Assembly (NCBI RefSeq): GCF_030263895.1
Contig: NZ_CP127161.1
Coordinates: 1,178,001 to 1,242,000, forward strand
Direction of reading: 5' to 3'
From: Proteiniborus sp. MB09-C3
GTDB taxonomy: Bacteria; Bacillota; Clostridia; Tissierellales; Proteiniboraceae
Length of the DNA stretch: 64,000 bases
In this document: positions 8,567 to 17,846 of the stretch, one piece after another
How positions within the stretch are numbered: the stretch's first letter is position 1
Layout: each line of letters begins with the position of its first letter
Notes under the pieces: model-generated
Database searches by the model: none
What the model saw: only the letters and a program-made list of their open reading frames with translations
What the model was told of the DNA's origin: nothing
Position numbers and translations under genes: made by a program

Positions 8567-9583
8567 ATGATAGGTGCATTAAATACTTTAACTACAGCAC
8601 AATTACAAGAGGGTTCTAATCCTGCTCTATTAGCACTTGGAGCAAGGACAGCAGTACAAAACGAACTATTTAATATGTTCGACATGACTCAGGATGGATT
8701 TGCTACTATTAGTGAGATAGCTCCTGGACAATCTGGTGGACAAATTATTAAAGTTGTTTACAGGGATGAAAATACTGGAGCAGCTTTTAGAAAGATTGGA
8801 GAAGAATACACTCCAAAGAATGTAACTCAAAAGTCAGAACTTTATGAACAAAAACTTTTGGGTGGGGCATTTAATTATGACTACGCTATGGATCGTTTTT
8901 CTGTGGCTAACGCTACTACTAGAGCATATTGGTTAGCGGATCAGATTAATGATAAAGTTGAGTCTATTATAAATGGTTTTGCTAACAGTATTATAAAGGG
9001 TAAAGTAGCAGATAACCCATTAAGTGTTAATGGATTAGATTACTACTTATCAGCTGGTCAGTCATTAGCTAATATGAGTGATAACAATGTGCTTGAAATT
9101 GCGACTTCTACTTTGCATACTTACGAGGGTGCTTCTAAGTTCGAGGAAAAGATTAGAGTTAACATTAATAAAATGAAGGGAGCTGCTCCTAACGTAATAA
9201 TTACTACTGAGGATGGTAAAACAGCACTACAGACAGTTAACAGAACTCTTAATAAGGGAATCATGTTAATTAAGTATGGTAGCCTTGAATATTATCAGTT
9301 CCTTGGTTTAAATATTATAGCACTTCCAGACAGTTACTTTGATGAAGATGAACTTGCTAAGGGTATTCCATTCTACATGACTAGAGTTGGTAGAAAAGGT
9401 GTATCAGTTGTAATTCCAGATGATGGGCAAATTATTGCAATTAAGCCTCCTAAGTTTGCGACTGGTAAACTTGTAGAAGTTGGCTCTTGTGAAATGATTT
9501 ATGTTCCTGTAATTCAATCTATATACTGTGTGTCTAGATGTTATATAGATATAGTTGCTGATCCTGAAGTACCTGGGGTTTAA
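8567..9583 (+). CDS. Major capsid protein
   Basis: The 338-residue protein follows the scaffold gene after 18 bases and AAGGTGG. An N-terminal helical arm is followed by a region rich in Gly/Ala and beta strands, with a closing segment of alternating beta strands (MIYVPVIQSIYCVSRCYIDI). This composition and the genomic position match coat proteins of the HK97-like fold. No cleaved N-terminal delta domain is evident, which agrees with a separate scaffold. A hairpin follows directly at 9591 and may end or attenuate the very abundant capsid transcript. Confidence 0.85.
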   Translation: MIGALNTLTTAQLQEGSNPALLALGARTAVQNELFNMFDMTQDGFATISEIAPGQSGGQIIKVVYRDENTGAAFRKIGEEYTPKNVTQKSELYEQKLLGGAFNYDYAMDRFSVANATTRAYWLADQINDKVESIINGFANSIIKGKVADNPLSVNGLDYYLSAGQSLANMSDNNVLEIATSTLHTYEGASKFEEKIRVNINKMKGAAPNVIITTEDGKTALQTVNRTLNKGIMLIKYGSLEYYQFLGLNIIALPDSYFDEDELAKGIPFYMTRVGRKGVSVVIPDDGQIIAIKPPKFATGKLVEVGSCEMIYVPVIQSIYCVSRCYIDIVADPEVPGV

Positions 9584-9590
9584 TCATAAT

Positions 9591-9620
9591 AAAGGAGATG
9601 GTGTAAAAGCCATCTCCTTT
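9591..9620 (+). terminator. Post-capsid hairpin
   Basis: A perfect 11-base stem (AAAGGAGATGG / CCATCTCCTTT) encloses 8 bases and has only a weak T-run after it. It may partly terminate transcription or stabilise the capsid mRNA 3' end. Confidence 0.65.
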
Positions 9621-9641
9621 AAGATATAAGGAGGTGTAAAG

Positions 9642-10082
9642 GTGGGAACATATTTTGATATTGAATATGCAGATACATTAGTTAAAAGTCTATTTAAAAC
9701 AAATTCAGATGAAAGAAAATTGTGGGATGCTCTTGTAGATGAAGATAAACAGATACTAATAAATGAACATTCAGACATCATAAACAATTGTATGTTTATT
9801 GGATATAAAGTAAACATTAATTCATCTTTACAGTTTCCGAGATATATCAATTGTAGGGTAGTTGAGTGCCCTGAAGATATAAAGAAAGCAATAGTATCAA
9901 ATGCTTTAATCAAAGAGAATAGATCAAGTAAGCAGGAGACTAAATATCAAGAACTTAATGTTGAAGAAATGTCTACAGAAGGTTCTAAAATCAAGTTTGA
10001 TTTAAGTAAAAAGTCAAATATGTATATAAACGGTGTAGACAAAGAAATTTATAACAAATACCTTAGAAAATGGTGTTATTAA
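9642..10082 (+). CDS. Putative head-tail connector protein (146 aa)
   Basis: GTG 9642 is preceded by AAGGAGGTG. The protein is soluble and small; by position after the capsid gene it should be the head-tail adaptor (gp15/gp6-like). No motif proves this. The last four codons run up to the AAAGGAGGTA of the next gene, so they are co-translated. An alternative is an unrelated head accessory protein. Confidence 0.55.
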   Translation: MGTYFDIEYADTLVKSLFKTNSDERKLWDALVDEDKQILINEHSDIINNCMFIGYKVNINSSLQFPRYINCRVVECPEDIKKAIVSNALIKENRSSKQETKYQELNVEEMSTEGSKIKFDLSKKSNMYINGVDKEIYNKYLRKWCY

Positions 10083-10096
10083 AGGAGGTAACATAT

Positions 10097-10432
10097 ATGG
10101 AATGGATAAATGTAATACAAACAGTTGGAGTTACGACAGCGGCATTAATTGCTTGTGCTTGGTTTATATATAATAAAGATAAACAAATATCAGATGGTGC
10201 TAAAGAAAGAGAAGACAAGGCTTACGCAAGGGAAGACAAGCTCATGGAAGTAAATTCAGCGAATGCTAAGGCACTTGATAAAGTAGCAGATACAATTAAT
10301 GATAGTAATGCTATCAATAAAGAATTATCAGAAACAAATAGAATGTTAGTAAGCAAGATAGATAACCAGTTAAATAAGATTGATTCTATTGATGGTAATG
10401 TGAACAAGATACTTGACAAGCTTAATACTTAA
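10097..10432 (+). CDS. Small membrane protein with coiled coil, BhlA/UviB-holin-like
   Basis: ATG 10097 lies 8 bases after AAAGGAGGT; the upstream start at 10070 lacks such a site. Residues 5-25 form one hydrophobic helix (VIQTVGVTTAALIACAWFIY) and the remaining 85 are highly charged with heptad-spaced Leu/Ile (a long coiled coil). This layout resembles BhlA/UviB-type phage holins. Its position in the connector cluster, far from the endolysin at 29.9 kb, is unusual for a holin. It could instead be a membrane-anchored morphogenesis factor. Confidence 0.5.
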   Translation: MEWINVIQTVGVTTAALIACAWFIYNKDKQISDGAKEREDKAYAREDKLMEVNSANAKALDKVADTINDSNAINKELSETNRMLVSKIDNQLNKIDSIDGNVNKILDKLNT

Positions 10433-10483
10433 GTTAATTACAGGGACTTTTCCACCCTGTTATTATATCCTCCTAATTATATA

Positions 10484-10556
10484 TAGTTGGTACACTTCGA
10501 AAGAGGTGTACTGGCATAGGATAATTAATAGAGTTTAATTGTTCTATGTCAGTACA
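10484..10556 (+). repeat. Intergenic hairpin repeat, copy A
   Basis: This sequence recurs at 10638-10712. It begins with GGTACACTT...AGGTGTACT (first hairpin) and continues with a second inverted repeat, CTGGCATAG...CTATGTCAG. The two stems share the GTGTACT strand, so only one can form at a time, as in attenuators. Confidence 0.7.
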
Positions 10557-10572
10557 TTTCAATTTAATAATT

Positions 10573-10598
10573 ACAGTGAAAACTACGCACTGTTTTTA
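10573..10598 (+). terminator. Short terminator between the two hairpin repeats
   Basis: ACAGTG and CACTGT pair around a 9-base loop and are followed by TTTTA. A weaker hairpin (ACAGGG / CCCTGT) lies just upstream at about 10440-10460. Together they suggest the transcript is broken between the head and tail gene blocks. Confidence 0.6.
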
Positions 10599-10637
10599 TA
10601 TAAGATAGTTCTTTTTCATGCATCACACCTATTCTAA

Positions 10638-10712
10638 AGTTAGTACACTTCGTAAAGAGGTGTACTGACATAGTGGAATCAATAGTTTAATTGGTTCTAC
10701 TATGTCAGTACA
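10638..10712 (+). repeat. Intergenic hairpin repeat, copy B
   Basis: Near copy of 10484-10556. The second stem here is perfect over 14 bases (TGTACTGACATAGT / ACTATGTCAGTACA). It ends about 10 bases before the ribosome-binding site of the gene at 10738, so it could control that gene. Confidence 0.7.
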
Positions 10713-10737
10713 TATCTAAACGAAAGGAGTGAGTGAT

Positions 10738-11025
10738 TTGTTTAATTTTGATGACATTGTAGTTTATGAGAAATCTAAAGGTAAAGATAGAACTGGTGAT
10801 TCGTTAGGATATGAGCCGCCTGAAAATAGAAAAATGAGAATTGCTTATGATGGATATGAAGAAGTCACTAAAGATGGTAATACAGCACGAATATGGAAAA
10901 GGGTATATCACTCACCTTTTGAAGTATTTGAAGATGATAAAACAGATGGTTTTGTATTAAAAGACATAACAGTTTGTAAAGTACCTTTAATAGGTAAAGT
11001 TTATTGGCGAATCGAGGTGAGATAG
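10738..11025 (+). CDS. Putative head-tail connector/stopper protein (95 aa)
   Basis: TTG 10738 is chosen because AAAGGAG (10723-10729) sits 8 bases upstream. The alternative GTG 10729 would overlap that site. The small beta-rich protein contains W-K-R-V-Y and ends in VYWRIEVR, typical of small minor capsid or stopper proteins. It opens the neck gene series (10738-12151) and abuts the next gene without a gap, indicating coupled translation. Confidence 0.6.
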   Translation: MFNFDDIVVYEKSKGKDRTGDSLGYEPPENRKMRIAYDGYEEVTKDGNTARIWKRVYHSPFEVFEDDKTDGFVLKDITVCKVPLIGKVYWRIEVR

Positions 11026-11730
11026 TTGAGAGCCAGTGATATAAAGCGTGGGACAGACACTATATTTGATGTAATACAGAAAAACTTCAATATAGAAGAC
11101 ACTGGTTACAAGTCTATGATAGCTGAACTGGAGAGTTTAGCGGCTATATTAAAAACTAACCAAGATAAAAACAATACTATCAGAGTTAGAGAAGTAGAAG
11201 AACTATTAAGGAATAAGGGACAAGCTCAATTAATAGAAGACAAGCAAATGTTTAATAGAATTGTTGACATAAGTAAAAATATCAATCTTGAACAAGGAAA
11301 ATTGAAACAAGTAATTAGAATGGCTGATGACCTTATATTCGACATAAAGAATACAAGAGATTGGTTGAATAAGTATCAATCTATTATGAAAAGAGGCTAT
11401 TATACTTCTCAAGATAAACTTGAATTATTGGGTAAAGCAATACTTGGTAGAGCTATAGAACTATGTCCAATAGATACAGGTTTATTGAGAACTTCTGGCT
11501 CATTATTAATTGGTAATGGCTTTATAGTAATAGTATTTACTGCTCCATATGCTTCATATGTTCATGAGAATATGGCAGTTTATCACCCTGTAGGTCAAGC
11601 TAAATTCTTGGAGTTAGCATTAAGTGAGTTCATACCAAACAAGACTACGTGGGTAGAGACTCATGGTAAAAATATAGTGTACGCTCGTATAGATTTAGCT
11701 ATGAATGTTAAATACAAACACTACGATTAA
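11026..11730 (+). CDS. HK97 gp10-like tail completion protein with N-terminal extension
   Basis: TTG 11026 directly follows the stop of the previous gene, with GAGGTGAG upstream. The C-terminal half (residues about 135-205) carries the family signature: CPIDTGLLRTSGS, APYASYVHE and GQAKFLELAL. The N-terminal 130 residues are helical and Lys/Glu-rich and are not part of the usual 100-140 residue family, so this is an extended version. The role is joining head and tail. Confidence 0.75.
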   Translation: MRASDIKRGTDTIFDVIQKNFNIEDTGYKSMIAELESLAAILKTNQDKNNTIRVREVEELLRNKGQAQLIEDKQMFNRIVDISKNINLEQGKLKQVIRMADDLIFDIKNTRDWLNKYQSIMKRGYYTSQDKLELLGKAILGRAIELCPIDTGLLRTSGSLLIGNGFIVIVFTAPYASYVHENMAVYHPVGQAKFLELALSEFIPNKTTWVETHGKNIVYARIDLAMNVKYKHYD

Positions 11731-11743
11731 GGGGGGTGATAAC

Positions 11744-12151
11744 ATGTTGAGGTTGTATGATGATATAGAAAAGAAGTTACGTAAAGATAATACTTATGAA
11801 ACTATAATGATTAATGGTCTTGAAGTAGATAAGCCTGGTATCGTTGGTATATTCTTCTATCCAGGTAGAGAAGATGAAGAAACAATGGATGCAGAGGTTG
11901 GAGAGTTTATCAAGTGTCACGTACAAGTAAATAATAGACCTGGAGAGGCTGGTATACAGGAGTCTTCTGATTACTTAAGGAAGTTTATCAAGGAGATTGA
12001 AAGAGAGATCAGTGAAACAGAGGGGTTGGAGTATGTGTACTGTAAACATTTGGGTGCTAAAGTAAAACCCATACAAAAAAACGTTCATGGCGTAGCTGGA
12101 GCTAGTTGTGATATAGAAATTCAATATATTTTAACTGAAAGGACAAGGTGA
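11744..12151 (+). CDS. Tail terminator / minor capsid protein (135 aa)
   Basis: ATG 11744 follows GGGGGGTG. The protein is mixed alpha/beta with a conserved-looking centre (VQVNNRPGEAGIQESSDYL) like small tail-terminator proteins that cap the tail tube and meet the connector. It lies between the gp10-like and tail-tube genes, as expected. Confidence 0.65.
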   Translation: MLRLYDDIEKKLRKDNTYETIMINGLEVDKPGIVGIFFYPGREDEETMDAEVGEFIKCHVQVNNRPGEAGIQESSDYLRKFIKEIEREISETEGLEYVYCKHLGAKVKPIQKNVHGVAGASCDIEIQYILTERTR

Positions 12152-12155
12152 TAAT

Positions 12156-12611
12156 ATGAAGAAAATCATTTTTAAGGGTGATAATGGTAGAGCCTATATT
12201 GGTACATCAGAGACTCTTACAGCTGAGGATAAGTTAGTTGGTTTGATATCAGTTGGAGAAACTGGTGCAGAAACAGAGGACATTGATGTAACTGATTTAG
12301 GTTCTGATACAAGAGAAACAGAGAATGGTTATAAAGAGCTTGGTACTTGCGAGATTGAAGTTTTCCTTGATAAGGAACAATTCACAAGACTTAAAGGTTA
12401 TAACAATGAGGACACAGATATTTATCTGGGTACTTTCATCATTGATAAGAAAACAGGTGAGGCTATTTATTCAGCTGGTTTCAAAGGCAAAATTGGTAGT
12501 GTTAAAGCTGGGGCTATGGGAATTGGTGAATCTGCTAGATACACAGTGTCAGTTAAGTTAAACAAAGAAGTTGAATTAACTGAACCTGAAGATGAACCTG
12601 TAGAAGGTTAA
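12156..12611 (+). CDS. Major tail tube protein
   Basis: The 151-residue protein is beta-rich with the characteristic beginning G-x-x-G-x-A-Y-I-G and a D-V-T-D-L-G-S-D-T-R-E-T segment (residues about 45-57) seen in siphophage tube proteins. The C-terminal strand (SARYTVSVKL) also fits. It follows the terminator gene after 4 bases, with AAAGGACAAGGTG as ribosome-binding site. A hairpin follows at 12621, typical after highly expressed tube genes. Confidence 0.75.
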   Translation: MKKIIFKGDNGRAYIGTSETLTAEDKLVGLISVGETGAETEDIDVTDLGSDTRETENGYKELGTCEIEVFLDKEQFTRLKGYNNEDTDIYLGTFIIDKKTGEAIYSAGFKGKIGSVKAGAMGIGESARYTVSVKLNKEVELTEPEDEPVEG

Positions 12612-12620
12612 GATACTTAA

Positions 12621-12652
12621 AGGACTTGGAATGTTTAAATGTTCCAAGTCCT
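12621..12652 (+). terminator. Post-tube hairpin
   Basis: Perfect 11-base stem (AGGACTTGGAA / TTCCAAGTCCT) with a 10-base loop and no real U-tract. It may attenuate read-through or protect the tube mRNA. Confidence 0.6.
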
Positions 12653-12688
12653 AAAAATTAATTAGAACACTATAAGGAGGATGTTACT

Positions 12689-13111
12689 ATGAGTAGAAAA
12701 TTAACTAAGTTTTTTGGTTCATATACATTAGATCAATATACAGCTAAGACTGGAAAGGGTTTATTAGATATCATTGATGTTGGTGATCTCAATATTAGTA
12801 GTATTATAGACCTTGCTGAATTAGGTAATAAAGGCATGAAGAGGGAAGATGTTTGCGATAAGATTGATACTTATTTAGCAGCAAGTGATGATAATAGTTA
12901 CGTATCAGTTTATTTTGACTTACTTAAAGAGTTTGATATGGATACAAAGCTATTAAGAGCTTCTGGTATTAAAGTACAGGATTTAATTGATGATTACAAT
13001 AACAAATTGAAAGAAGAAAGGGATGCAATCAATAAAAAGATTGAGTCCACTGTTAATTCAGTAACTGAACAAGAAGAAAAACAAGTTGAAAATATAAATG
13101 ATGCATTATAA
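12689..13111 (+). CDS. Tail assembly chaperone, first copy
   Basis: The 140-residue protein lies between the tail tube and tape-measure genes, where the gpG-type chaperone is expected. Residues 10-85 form the common domain (KTGKGLLDIIDVGDL, LGNKGMKREDVCDKIDTYL). The C-terminus is charged and helical. The next gene encodes a paralogous N-terminal domain, so the usual frameshifted gpG/gpGT pair seems to be replaced here by two separate genes. TAAGGAGG precedes ATG 12689. Confidence 0.65.
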   Translation: MSRKLTKFFGSYTLDQYTAKTGKGLLDIIDVGDLNISSIIDLAELGNKGMKREDVCDKIDTYLAASDDNSYVSVYFDLLKEFDMDTKLLRASGIKVQDLIDDYNNKLKEERDAINKKIESTVNSVTEQEEKQVENINDAL

Positions 13112-13137
13112 GAAAATTATAAAGCATTGAAACAGTC

Positions 13138-13177
13138 AAGGGACATTAATGCTACCATCATTAATGTCCCTTTTTTA
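13138..13177 (+). terminator. Rho-independent terminator
   Basis: A perfect 14-base stem (AAGGGACATTAATG / CATTAATGTCCCTT) is followed by TTTT. It separates the two chaperone-like genes. Confidence 0.85.
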
Positions 13178-13191
13178 AAGGTGGTGAAAAT

Positions 13192-13821
13192 ATGATTGTA
13201 AAGCAATTTTTTATAAAAGACTTAAAAAATTATGAAACTGACACAGGAGATAGTGTAATTAAACTGTTCAATGAATTTGATATACGTAACCTATTAATCC
13301 TTATTAGTTTAGGAAATGGGTGTTGTAGTATAGAAGATGCAAGCATTATATTAGATAATTACTTAATTGAAAGTGAAGAAAACAGTGTAATTTCAGCACT
13401 ACAAGATATCAGAAAGTGTTTATTAGGTGAGACAGCAAGTGAAACAGATGATACTCAAGAAGGAATAGATATAACAAAATATAGAAATATAACTGCTTTA
13501 TATAATGAAATATGTTCTCAACTTATGAGTTCTGGTATCAATTGGAGTGAATTCTGGGACATGACTACTACTGATATATACTTAGCTTATGATGGGATTA
13601 GAACTAAAAATAATAATGAATTAAACAAGGAATTAGCTATGTATCATAATTTAGCACATATGGTTGGAGCGGCTGTATGGGGTAAACTTGGTAACGAAAT
13701 ACCTAGAGTATCTGAAGAACAAGAGAATAGAATTATTGAAACAGAGGAATATGGTGAAATAGACTTAGAAACTTATAATGCTATAGCTAATTTAGAGGCA
13801 TTAAAAAGAAGTGTTGGATAG
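13192..13821 (+). CDS. Tail assembly chaperone, second (longer) copy
   Basis: Residues 10-80 resemble the product of 12689-13111 (TG-x5-L, LGN...S-x-E-D-A, LD-x-YL, NSV). Residues 95-165 add a second domain (TALYNEICSQLMSSG, WSEFWDMTTTDIYLAYDGI), as in gpGT-type T domains that bind the tape measure. In phage lambda-like systems the long form comes from a programmed frameshift; here it is an independent gene with its own AAAGGTGG and an intervening terminator. It ends 16 bases before the tape-measure gene. Confidence 0.65.
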   Translation: MIVKQFFIKDLKNYETDTGDSVIKLFNEFDIRNLLILISLGNGCCSIEDASIILDNYLIESEENSVISALQDIRKCLLGETASETDDTQEGIDITKYRNITALYNEICSQLMSSGINWSEFWDMTTTDIYLAYDGIRTKNNNELNKELAMYHNLAHMVGAAVWGKLGNEIPRVSEEQENRIIETEEYGEIDLETYNAIANLEALKRSVG

Positions 13822-13837
13822 AAAGGCGGTGTAACTA

Positions 13838-15712
13838 ATGGATAAAAGCCAAAATGAATTAAATAAGCAAATAGATAGTTTAGATACACTTATAGATAAA
13901 GTAAATATATTAAGTAGGAACATGGATGTACTAAATAAAACTAAGTTAAATCTTGGTAATGTAGATAGTACGTATTCTAACATGTTTAATAGTGTGCTTC
14001 ATAGTTTTAATCAGCTTAGAAGTTCACTTATGGAGTCTATAGAAATAGATATAGAAGGACTAGAAGAAAATACAGAAGAACTTGAGAAATTCACTGAACA
14101 AGTTAGAGAACTTGATAATCAAATGCAATCGCTTTATAAAACATTTGAAAGTGTAAAAAATCATAAGACAGAGAGTTTGACTAACAGGAAAAAAGAAGTT
14201 GAGGAATATAGGAAAACACTTAAAGAGAAAGATGATTTAGCAAAAGAGTATATGGATAAAGCATCTAAAAGTAATATTAACGTATATGACATATCAAAAA
14301 GAATGGATGCAGTTAGAAATACATTACAAAAGGCTTTTACATCTGGTGATACTGAAAAACAGAACCAACTAATGAATGAATATGGAAATATAATAGATAA
14401 GCTTAAAAATAAATATGAGGGATCAACTAAAGCAAGGGATATAGCTACTAAAAACAATATAGCAATGCTAGAGGCTCAAAGTAAAGCTGAACAAAGATTG
14501 GCTAGAGAAACAGAAATAGCAGAAAGTAAGCGTGCAGATGCTACAAAACAAGCGAGTGATAAAATTAGACAAGCACATCAGCAAATAAGAGATACGCTAC
14601 AAAGTGCTTTTACATTTGTAAATCAGGCTGTAAATAAAATAGTTAGTATTATTAGAACAGCAGTAAATCTAGTTATAAAATCTGTTACAGCAATTAGTAG
14701 AGTATTAACTGGATTGAAGAATATAGTAACAAGGATTATAAGCTTGTTTGGGAACTTAGGAAATAGAGTTCGGGATTTATTTAGTGGTGCCGTATCTGGT
14801 AGTAATAACACTAATAATTCTTTTAATATACTAAAAGGAACAGCTACTGAACTTAGAAGTAAAATACTATTATTAAAAGGTGCGTTTAACAGTATATTTA
14901 ATAACTCATTGAATAAACAAGCTATGACATTATATCAATCAGTTTATAGTTTGAAAAATATAGTAGGTGCTGATTTAACACAAGACACTATAGACTGGGC
15001 GAATAATATGGAAAGAGCCTTTGGTATTAGTGCTAAAGAATTGATAAGTGACCTTAATGAATTGTCTGGAGTATTATATGGACTTGGAATGAGAGCAGAG
15101 CATGTTGCTGTTGGTTCTCAGAATATATTAATGATATCACGTTATCTAGCATTCATGGGAGCAGCTGGTGGAGATGTAAACCTTGTAATGAATAAACTTA
15201 ACAGTGGTATGAAAGGTATGACACAGGCTATTGATGACTTAGGTTTATCAGTTCGTGAGGCTGAAATGAATAGTTATCTGAAGAGTTTAAAAGCACAGGG
15301 TGGAGAGTTTGCTAACATTGGTACAAGCTTTGCTAACTTGAATGAAGAGGCTCGTGTATATATAAGATACGCTTCATTGATTAGTCAATTTACAAGTAAA
15401 TATAATATGGAAGACTTGGCTAAAACATTTGATACTGTAACTGGTAGATTATCAATACTAAATCAGAGAATAAGAAACTTAGGAACTACAATAGGACAAG
15501 TGTTTATTAAATTAGCTTCTGCTATAGCACCTTATGTAACTTATATAGTTTCAGTTATTGAGCAGGGAGTATATAGAATAGCAAGTCTTATTGGAAGTTT
15601 AACTGGTATTGACATGAGTATAGAAATGTCACAAGGAATGAATGATAGTACGAATGCTGCGGATCAGTTAACTGGGTCATTAGGAAATGTAGAGGATGAA
15701 CTTAAAAAGTAA
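13838..15712 (+). pseudogene. Tape measure protein, 5' part (interrupted by IS66)
   Basis: This part encodes 624 residues: an N-terminal coiled coil rich in Lys, Glu and Asn, then a hydrophobic region from about residue 270 (VNKIVSIIRTAVNLVIKSV). The tape measure sets tail length and enters the host envelope. The frame stops inside the IS66 left end. Removing 15709-18337 joins ...DELKK to VEEQ..., giving a 1481-residue protein. AAAGGCGG precedes ATG 13838. As it stands a truncated, probably non-functional protein would be made. Confidence 0.9.
15701..15708 (+). repeat. IS66 target-site duplication, left
   Basis: CTTAAAAA lies immediately before GTAAGCG and is repeated at 18330-18337. An 8-bp duplication is the rule for the IS66 family. 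Confidence 0.93.
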
Positions 15713-15761
15713 GCGATCAATAATCGATGTATTGGATCAATTGCTAATAAGGTATATGATT

Positions 15762-15792
15762 TAAGGGAGATGATCATATGGTCATCTCCCTT
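15762..15792. terminator. Palindromic terminator at the IS66 left end
   Basis: The palindrome AAGGGAGATGA...TCATCTCCCTT has a very short loop (arms 13 bases). It lies just beyond the stop of tnpC and probably ends the transposase transcript. It could also block transcription entering from the phage side. Confidence 0.65.
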
Positions 15793-15800
15793 AGATTGAT

Positions 15801-17377
15801 TTAGTCTGCTTTACATGTTTTTTGAATTAATGAATCCCATGGCATCATAAGATTCAGTACTTTCGGGTTAGTCTTTAAATTAGAACCAGGTATTCTGGAT
15901 AAAATGAACTCTAAATATTTGTAGGGATTTAAGCCATTTGCCTTTGCGGTTTCCACTAATGTATATACGCATGCACTTGCTTTGGCTCCTTCAGGGCTTC
16001 CGCAAAACTCCCAGTTCTTTCTCCCTACGGTAAATGGTTTGATACTGTTTTCTGCAATGTTGTTGGATATTACACAGTTCCCATCTTCTAGGTATGTTTG
16101 AAGCTTTTCCTTATGATTTATCGCATATTGAAGAGCTGTTCCAATTTTAGATTTTGGCAGTACTTGTGTGAGTACTGTTTCTGCCCACGACCAAAAGGCA
16201 TCAAGAATTGGTTTTTCCTTTTCTAGACGCTTAATTTTTCTCTCTTCAGGCGAGAGGTCTTTAAGTTTTCTTTCCCAGTCAAATAGTTGATTACAGTATG
16301 CTATTCCTGTGGCAGGTAGAGCTCCTTCCTGACTTTTCGTATCTTTTGGCATAGCATCATTAAAGTATCTCCTGACATGGGCCCAGCACAAGCAGTGGTG
16401 GATATCTTTTACTTTTCCATAACCTGAGAAAGCATCCGTATGTAAAAATCCACTGAACCCTTTAAGAAATTTGCTTGCGTTTTCTCCAGCTCTTCCTGTA
16501 GCATATTTAAATATCCTAATGCCACGATTTGCATGGGTGGATGTAGAGTAAACCCACATGTATGATTTAGTAGTGTTTTTCTTTCCAGGTTCATTTAGTA
16601 CTTGAACTGGAGTTTCGTCAGCATGCAAATACTTCTCCTTTAAGAGTTCTTCCTGAAGTCTTTCCACTACAGGCATTAGCCATTCTTCTGATGTCTTTAG
16701 TATCCAATTGGATAGTGTTGCACGGCTAATTGGAAAGCCCATCTGCTTCCAATCTTTTTCTTGGCGATATAGGGGAACTGCTTGTACAAATTTTTGATAC
16801 ATAGTCCAAGCAACGCTTGATGCAGTGGCATATGAATGTTGTAATACTGGCTCTGGAGTATATGGATTAAAAATAGAAGGCAGACCTTCTTTTTTGCATT
16901 TTCTGCACTCATAGGTCTCTTGATATATATTTACAATGCTGATTTCGGCTGGAATATATTTAATTTCAGAACGTAAGAATTTCTTACCTACAACTGATAG
17001 ATTATCTCCACATTTAGGACAGTTCCTTTGAGTTTCTTCTAATTTGTATACTTGGTCTTGCTGAGGAATATTTTTAAATGCTGCCTTCCTTTGTAACCTG
17101 AACGTGTTCTTCTTACAGGTTCTTCGAATGGAACTGGTTCTAGCTCTGTAAAATCTGCAGCTACCTCTGCTTCATTAAAAAGACCAAGAGCCACTTCCTC
17201 AATTACAAGTTGTCCATTAATTGCAGATGTTTTTTCGGTCTTTCTGCCATATAGTTTCTTTAATAGAAATTCTACATTTTCATTAGCACGCTGAAGCTCT
17301 TTTCTTAGAGATTCTATTATTTCATTTTGTGATTCAATTGTCTTTTGAAGTGTTTGTATTAATATGTTTTCAGTCAC
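15801..17377 (-). pseudogene. tnpC: IS66 transposase TnpC, frameshifted
   Basis: The N-terminal part (17039-17377) encodes the leucine-zipper-like region and stops early. The C-terminal part (open from 16802 to 15801) holds the DDE domain, with LHADETPVQVL, HTDAFSGY and NNIAENSIKP. Between them the second frame encodes the zinc finger (CPKCGD and CRKCKKEG). The frame change lies at about 17083-17092, where GGAAGGC stands in place of an expected GGAAGGAAGGC, consistent with loss of 4 bases from a short tandem repeat. The intact protein would be about 520 residues, normal for the family. The dependent start at 16802 is not a real start. Confidence 0.85.
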
Positions 17378-17489
17378 TTTAAATTAGCCTTCTCTCTAAG
17401 TTTTTATCTATCTTAATTATACCATTTTTTGTTTGAAAAAGCTACTAAAAAAAGGCTTAAAATACGCTTTTTGGTGCGTTTTTTAGCCT

Positions 17490-17846
17490 TTAAATTACTC
17501 TCTTTTTCTCTAATTTTGGTATGGTATTTTTCTGATGGATAGATAGACCTTCCATTAACCAACGATATTGCTGAGGAGTTATCTCTAATACTTCCTGAGG
17601 GTCTTTTGGCCAGTTAAAAGAACCGCCTTCAAGTCTTTTGTATAGTAGTAAAAACCCATCTCCCTCCCATAACAATCCCTTCAATCTGTCACGTCTTCTC
17701 CCACAGAATAAAAACAGACTCTTTTCAAATGGATCAAGATGAAAATTTTGAGCTACAATGGTTGCAAGACCATCGATTGATTTCCGCATATCCGTATGTC
17801 CGCATGCAACGTAAATATGGACAAAGCCGTTAAATTCTGCTAACAT
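17490..17846 (-). CDS. tnpB: IS66 accessory protein TnpB
   Basis: The 118-residue product shows the classic IS66 Orf2 features: VACGHTDMRKSIDGLA near the N-terminus, LFLFCGRRRDRLKGL in the middle, and the W-E-G-D-G-F-L-L-L-Y-K-R segment. It overlaps tnpA by 7 bases, as is usual for the family. The protein is required with TnpC for transposition. Confidence 0.93.
   Translation of the reverse strand: MLAEFNGFVHIYVACGHTDMRKSIDGLATIVAQNFHLDPFEKSLFLFCGRRRDRLKGLLWEGDGFLLLYKRLEGGSFNWPKDPQEVLEITPQQYRWLMEGLSIHQKNTIPKLEKKRVI

Noticed and set aside
16697-16912. 71-codon minus-strand frame inside IS66 tnpC
   Set aside because: It overlaps the zinc-finger part of tnpC in another frame and has no homology.
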